Assembly: GCA_020086605.1 (NCBI GenBank)
Contig: JACBWW010000012.1
Location: 12,606,716 to 12,670,715, forward strand
Direction: 5' to 3'
Length of the DNA stretch: 64,000 nucleotides
Source: Lanius collurio
Lineage: Eukaryota; Chordata; Aves; Passeriformes; Laniidae
Positions 58,725-64,000 of the stretch are shown piece after piece. The notes beneath the pieces were generated by a model that was not told the DNA's origin, made no database searches, and saw only the letters and a list, made by a program, of their open reading frames with translations. The position numbers and the translations under genes are program-made. Position 1 is the stretch's first letter, and every line of letters starts with the position of its first letter.

Positions 58725-61500
58725 GGAAGCAAAATTTCAAAATAGATCTATTCCATCTGAACTTCTGTGCTTCACTGCATGATGCCCATTTTAAAGACAG
58801 GGTCAGATTCAGGAGTAAAATAGTTGGAAAGATAAAGTGACGGGCTCTGTGAGACTTTTGCCAAAAATAAGATACTCCATCCATAGTCCTGCAGCCTCTG
58901 AGACTGACCTGTAATGTTGTGAATTTATGTACCACGTGCCAGCCTTCATTTCTGTATGGAGCAAACACAAAGAAGGTTACAACTGCTTCCAAAAGAAAAT
59001 AAAAATTTTAATACTAAAAATATGGAAACATCATGTGAAGCTTTGATAATTGTTTTAATAATTATTTGATTGACTTGGTGTCCTGGGTTGCAATGTAAAA
59101 TGTACCCAGGACACTTGGATTCTGGATCTGGTACCCAATAACATTTCAATCAAAAAGAGTAAATTCCAAAATAAGTGAATCTTGTATTATTCGGTCTGGT
59201 AATATAAACTGAAAGAGTCACTAGGTGAGACTGAGAAATAATTAACAAGAAATAGAATTTGCCATTATTAGCATAGTCCTTAAATGTCATTCTTCTTGAT
59301 TGTAGAGGGAATTTTAAAGAAACCTCTACTACAGAACAGGGAAGTACTATGGAGTCACATAAAAAGTACTTGCTGATAAGCAATGCTTTGAAAAATCCTA
59401 AAAAATCTCTTCAATAACTATACCAACTACCACTTCCAACCACAAAGCAAAGCTTAACTGGCACTGAGTGACTTGAGAAATGCAGCAGTTGTCCAGGAAG
59501 ACTAAACGATGTATTATTCTGCTTTTTTTAATAGATATTTACACCCATATACAAGTTGAAAATGCACATACTTTCATATATATAAGCAAAAATAACAAAA
59601 AGACCTCAGCAAACAATACTGTTGATGATTTATGATTCCATAATCCCCTTTATAGCCCTCTAATAGGCATTACATGTAGCAAAAACAAAAAAAGAAATTC
59701 TCTGTTTTAACCAGGCCTCCTAATCCTGAGAAGTATTTAATCTTTTGGAAATGTCTCAGTGGCACATTGCTGATGGCATGCAATAAAGGTAGTTGACCTG
59801 TCCCCTGTGGAGCAAACCCAAGGCAATCTTCCTAATCTTATCCTGGGAAACACATCCAGTATCACTGCATCTGGTGAAATCACATGGGTATTTTTTCAGA
59901 TGCCTTGCAAATGCATACACAGAAATTATTAAAACAAGCTTTGTTCAGTTCACAATTTAGCCTTTTTGAAGCATCTCCCATGCCCTTGAAGAACAAAGCA
60001 GACAGCTGTAGTTAAATTCTGTTTTTAAGATTGTCTGCAAAATGACTCTCATCCCCTTGAGAGGAAATAACTCAATCCCCACAATGCTGGGTACAGTTAA
60101 AATCTAAAACAAACACGTAAGAAATCCCCTTATTTAAGACGCTGCCTTTCCCCATTATTAAGTGTCTTCAGATATAATACAGTTTTGCTAAATTTTAAAT
60201 ACTCAGCTCGAAGATTTCCATGGCAGGTGTCTGCCTCAGGCTGAAATGAATGTAGTACTTTACTTGTTTTGGAAAGCTTAAGCAAGCAGATCCATGCCTC
60301 ACAATAGATTTAATAGGAAAGTATTCTTGTTCCTATGAGAAATGTTTACAATTACTGAGGAAACTGTATTATCTTTATGTCCTGGAGCAGTGGCCTAAAG
60401 CTTGGCATGAGCTACCCTGTGAAAATCTGCCTACATTTGGCTTGCATTTGTAACCTCCTAGGAAAAAAACCCCCAAAACAAAGAAAAAGCCTACATATTT
60501 TTAGCCACTAGATTTTGGCAGTTACCTTCTCCAAAGCTTCATCTTCACTGGATCTGCTCCTTGCCTGGACTGAAGGGGCCAAGTGGGGCTTTGTGCAATT
60601 CCTCCTCTCTTTGACAAGTATTGTGGTTTGGAGAACAGAGCTTGTAGCAGGAGATTATCTCTGTTTTAGTGTCAAAGAACCCCTGCTGATGCCACAGCAA
60701 TAAAAGGAAAATTGCCTAAGTGGAGCATTAGGAGCTGGGCCTGAGTGTTACAAGGATGGGGACAACGAAGGAGCACAGGGCAAGAGAGAGGGACTGAAAT
60801 TATTAGGAAAACTAAATGAAGGCAGAGAAAAGTGGAGTTAAAATGCAAAGTTAATAAAAAGGAGTGGGAACAGCCTGGATCTCAGAAAGAAATTATTTAA
60901 CTGGGAAGGCCACTAAGGAATCTATGACTGTGATATGGATGTACATGGAACAACACCTGTGGAGGATTTATGTTTGGAAAATGATAGGTAAATATTACCT
61001 TGCCCCTAGAAGTAGTGTTTTGCTCCTGCCAGGTAAAAATTCTGTAGGCCAGATGACATGCACGTCTCACCTGCTTCTTGTGGCTGATTCATAGAAAAGA
61101 GACAGCTTTTCACAACTCAAGTACTTTTCTAGATTGCATGTCAGAGGTCTGTGCTGTACCCACCAACACAAACCAGTTGAGAGTATGTACATACGATGTA
61201 TTGTCTGTTTAGAATTTTTGTTTTTAAAAGCTAGGCAGTTGTACTGACTTTCTGAACATAGTCATGTTGTTCTTTGGGCTTTTATGCATAATATATACTT
61301 ATTTCCTAAAAAATTCATAATGGCAAGTTTTTTACTGAAACCTGATGTGAATCAGTCATTCTTAGAATACCCTTAAGAGTCAACCCTGTACTTTGTGTCT
61401 GTCATCACGTGCCTTTGAGGACAAAAAGTCTAAATCAGAATATCCAAGTAATGAAAGTATCCGAGACATATTTAAGCTCATAAAGTTTGAAAGATGGGTA
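58725..61500. other. no gene recognised
   Basis: AT-rich sequence. A minus-strand frame of 164 codons (58498-58992) overlaps the putative repeat tail and a lysine-rich run from poly-T. It has no recognisable domain and is not called as a gene. Confidence 0.35.
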
Positions 61501-61502
61501 AA

Positions 61503-62139
61503 TGTTTAAGCTTAAAATGCAGCTATCACTAACCCAGGCTCCTCAGCTTTTGTGCTGGAGCACAAGGTGCTGCAACCTTCCAAGAGCATCTCCTTGGCGA
61601 AGCCACTCAGCAGGATCAGCCACACACTCAGACGCGCGTGTACGCACACACACATGGATAGCTTCACTCATATGGGTTGATGGCAAAGAGGCAGGAAGGG
61701 GCCCCACGCGGAGTTCTGTGTGAGCTCTTCAAACACCCTGTAAGGTTCCAGAGGGGAAGACAGAGAACAGTGGGGGGGTCCAGGTTTAAGTAGGGGAGCG
61801 GAGGGAGCATCAGAGACCAATGATCTGAGGGCACAGGGGCGGTACAAAGGTGGGACTAGGGAATGGGAACCAATGGGGAAGCTGGGGGAGTGGTGAGGGG
61901 CAAAGGCCAATGGAGTGGAGAACTTTCTAGGTCATGCAACATATAAGACAGAAGGAGGGTGGAGGGGCCATGGGCCAACCAGGGAAGCAGAACTGGGGTG
62001 GATTAACTTAACAGAACAACGCGTTCTGTGGAAAGCCTTTCTGGTCGCCCTAACCTGAGGAGGTTCTTTTGGTACTAGGGACTTGTCCCATCAGCAGACT
62101 CTCTTTGTCTCTTGTAATGTAGGCTCACCTGCCACCACA
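61503..62139 (+). mobile_element. probable solo LTR (about 637 bp)
   Basis: A GC-rich block begins TGTTTAAGC at 61503 and ends CCACCACA at 62139. GGTAAA occurs on both sides (61497-61502 and 62141-62146), offset by one base on the right, a possible 6-bp target-site duplication. Inside are two CCAAT boxes (61870-61874, 61907-61911), an ATATAAG TATA-like box (61941-61947) and a U5-like end (GACTCTCTTTGTCTCTTGTAATG). This promoter order fits an LTR in plus orientation. No AATAAA was found and no retroviral interior is attached. A CpG-poor promoter is the alternative. Confidence 0.45.
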
Positions 62140-62144
62140 TGGTA

Positions 62145-64000
62145 AAGTTCTGTGATGAGAAATTTGCAAGGTTGAAGGACAGAAATCCAGTAAATTACTT
62201 TCTGGTCACTTTACCTATGTTGCCCAATTTACTAGGGCTCTGGAGACAGGAACTGACCCATTCCCACACACTGTGTGGAGCTCTGTATTTAAAAACTGAT
62301 TGTGTTAATAAGCATTTAGGAGTTTTCTTTGACTTTGTACAGTAGAACTAAGTGGGCTATTATGTAACCTTAATATTTTTCTTTTTTCTGACTATTTACC
62401 ATTTCTTCTCTGCTGTCATTTTAAATAGCACTGATATTTACTTCTACATCAAATGACAAATGAAGTTTTGTAATGAAACAGAAGAGAGTGTTTTGACTGT
62501 AGTTCCGCTAAGTTTGCAGTGCTTTGTCATGGTAAATGCTCCCCACTGATATCATGTCTTATGATCACTGTTGCTTAGAGTTAAGAAAAAACCCAAAATA
62601 CCCAAATGATAAAGTGTATTGCAAGATTGGTGGAACATACTGAAACTCCATTCTAGCTAGGAAAATTGAGTCATTGCCACGATTAAGAGAAATGAGATTA
62701 TGTACTCATAAATCCCTAGCAATCATCATCTCTCAAATACCACAGCTAATAAATAACCATTTGTTTACAAATAGGCTGTATCATCCTCTGGTGGCTGAGG
62801 CCCATGAAGCTGGGTCATATTTACCTTTTTCTGAAGCCTTCCATTAAAGTTTCTAAAAGGTTTCCCTTTGATGATCTTATGCCTATAAAAACTGAATCCA
62901 CCTTAATCTCTTTGGATATTATATTAAGTACAGCTTTTCTCAGCCTGTGCAAAACTCTTGAAATATCGCTGTGAGAATTTTTTAAACATTGTTTAATTGT
63001 ACGTAATTTTAAGTGATATAATGTGGCTGCATTTCCTTTAGCCTTGAATTGTACTTGGCAGGTTAATTATCTTTTGCAGTTACAATGAATATTTTTTCCT
63101 AAAATTTAGGACTATCAGGCCCCTGAAAAATTTTCAAGATAATAAACAATGTTGAGTGCATCCTAGTTATTACAAATGTTAAACAATGAAAAAGAAAAAC
63201 CAAAATTTGATTACCACTGAGCACCTGAAAATTATTACAAAGCTGTTTTATCCAAATTAAGTGTTTCATGAGAATTTTTAAAAACTTTTCTCACGTTTGA
63301 ACTGTCTTGTTTTGAAATCCCTATTTTTCAGTGCAGAGAAAAAGTTTATTGCTGTAAAATTCCTTCTAAAGAAGAACAGGAATTTCACTCATCAAACTAT
63401 CAGCATCAGTCATAAAGGCTGTTCATACATCAGATTCCTTTCAGTCGCCTCCTGAAAACAAAACATATTTAGTGAAGTATTAGTGAGATAACAAGGAGCT
63501 GTATTTTTACCAGTACAGATAACTTGGTTGCTATGCCAAAAAGTCAACTTTTCATTTTTGAAAAAGAAATTACTCCAGAGAATTTTTTCCCCACAACTCT
63601 TAAAATATACACCAGCACTAAATAAGCAATCATGCACTCGCTTGAAGACTTGAGCTGTGAAATTGCATCTCAAGCAATTAAGAATTCTTTGTAGTATGAC
63701 GAGTAATACATACTAAACTTGTTACCCAGAACGGGCCAAATGAGATCTTCCAATATCATAGTAACTTTTTATCTTTTTAGTGAAATCAATACCTGTAATT
63801 TTAACTCTCCAGATTTTCTGAATTTCCACTTGATAGCCTGTACAGCCAATATGGTTCTACATCCTTTCAATCTATAGCTCTTCATTCTGCTGCTCTTGAA
63901 TCATAAACTTGTTCTTCAGCCAGTCTGCTGCATCAATTTCATTTAAATGTAGTCTTAACTCTCTGAATTAGGCTGCTATTCTTTTAACACTTGTCCATAA
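62145..64000. other. no gene recognised
   Basis: AT-rich sequence to the end of the window with no supported feature. Confidence 0.4.

Noticed and set aside
58498..58992. 164-codon minus-strand frame
   Set aside because: Its middle is a lysine run from a poly-T tract and it spans a probable repeat tail. No domain or splice support.
1..64000. CRISPR arrays, operons or bacterial regulatory signals
   Set aside because: The window is vertebrate nuclear DNA by its CR1 and LTR content. No spaced direct-repeat array with unique spacers exists; the only arrays are simple repeats and the LTR-internal one.

Overview
The window reads as bird nuclear DNA, probably from a neoavian lineage. It is AT-rich, with long stretches that have no sustained reading frame, and it carries many CR1 LINE fragments. 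Several of these keep the avian CR1 3' end, either as the (ATTCTATG)n tail at about 34973-35000 or, on the other strand, as the TCACAGAATCACAGAAT start at about 7423 and 51230. No complete host protein-coding gene could be recognised. What can be supported is mostly fossil mobile DNA, two CpG-island promoter candidates and a few exon-like stretches.

Left part (1-17.4 kb). A CpG island at about 6.86-7.42 kb lies between two CR1 fragments and could be a promoter. Low-confidence minus-strand exon candidates lie to its left (1.6, 3.7 and 4.6 kb). A broken betaretrovirus-like endogenous retrovirus occupies about 9.07-12.93 kb on the minus strand. It keeps gag matrix, capsid and nucleocapsid parts, a dUTPase fused to the protease, and the first part of reverse transcriptase. 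Gag, dut-pro and pol sit in three successive -1 frames, the betaretroviral layout. It is truncated before the polymerase catalytic motif, and I see no paired LTR. Its gag region is itself CpG-rich and carries 11 CAG units encoding poly-alanine. A second CpG island lies at about 16.55-17.24 kb.

Middle part (17.4-36 kb). Downstream of the second island on the plus strand, a chain of exon-like pieces (17.94, 18.68, 21.28 and 22.53 kb) stays in one frame across every predicted junction. It may be an unrecognised small gene, but this is inference. An LTR-like promoter/polyA pair (22.1 kb, minus) and a 1.14 kb solo LTR (25.10-26.24 kb, minus) follow. A 152-bp near-perfect palindrome sits at 27.94-28.09 kb; one of its arms recurs at 13.15 kb beside the retrovirus. 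A decayed, unidentified coding relic lies on the minus strand at about 31.5-33.0 kb. A decayed hAT/ZBED-type transposase gene (34.4-35.9 kb, plus) has been split by a CR1 insertion.

Right part (36-64 kb). This is mostly AT-rich sequence without recognisable genes: old CR1/LINE relics (40.2, 51.2, 52.2, 53.7 and 55.8 kb), simple repeats, and a second LTR candidate at 61.50-62.14 kb with CCAAT and TATA-like boxes. It could be the intron of a large gene or an intergenic desert; the sequence alone does not decide.
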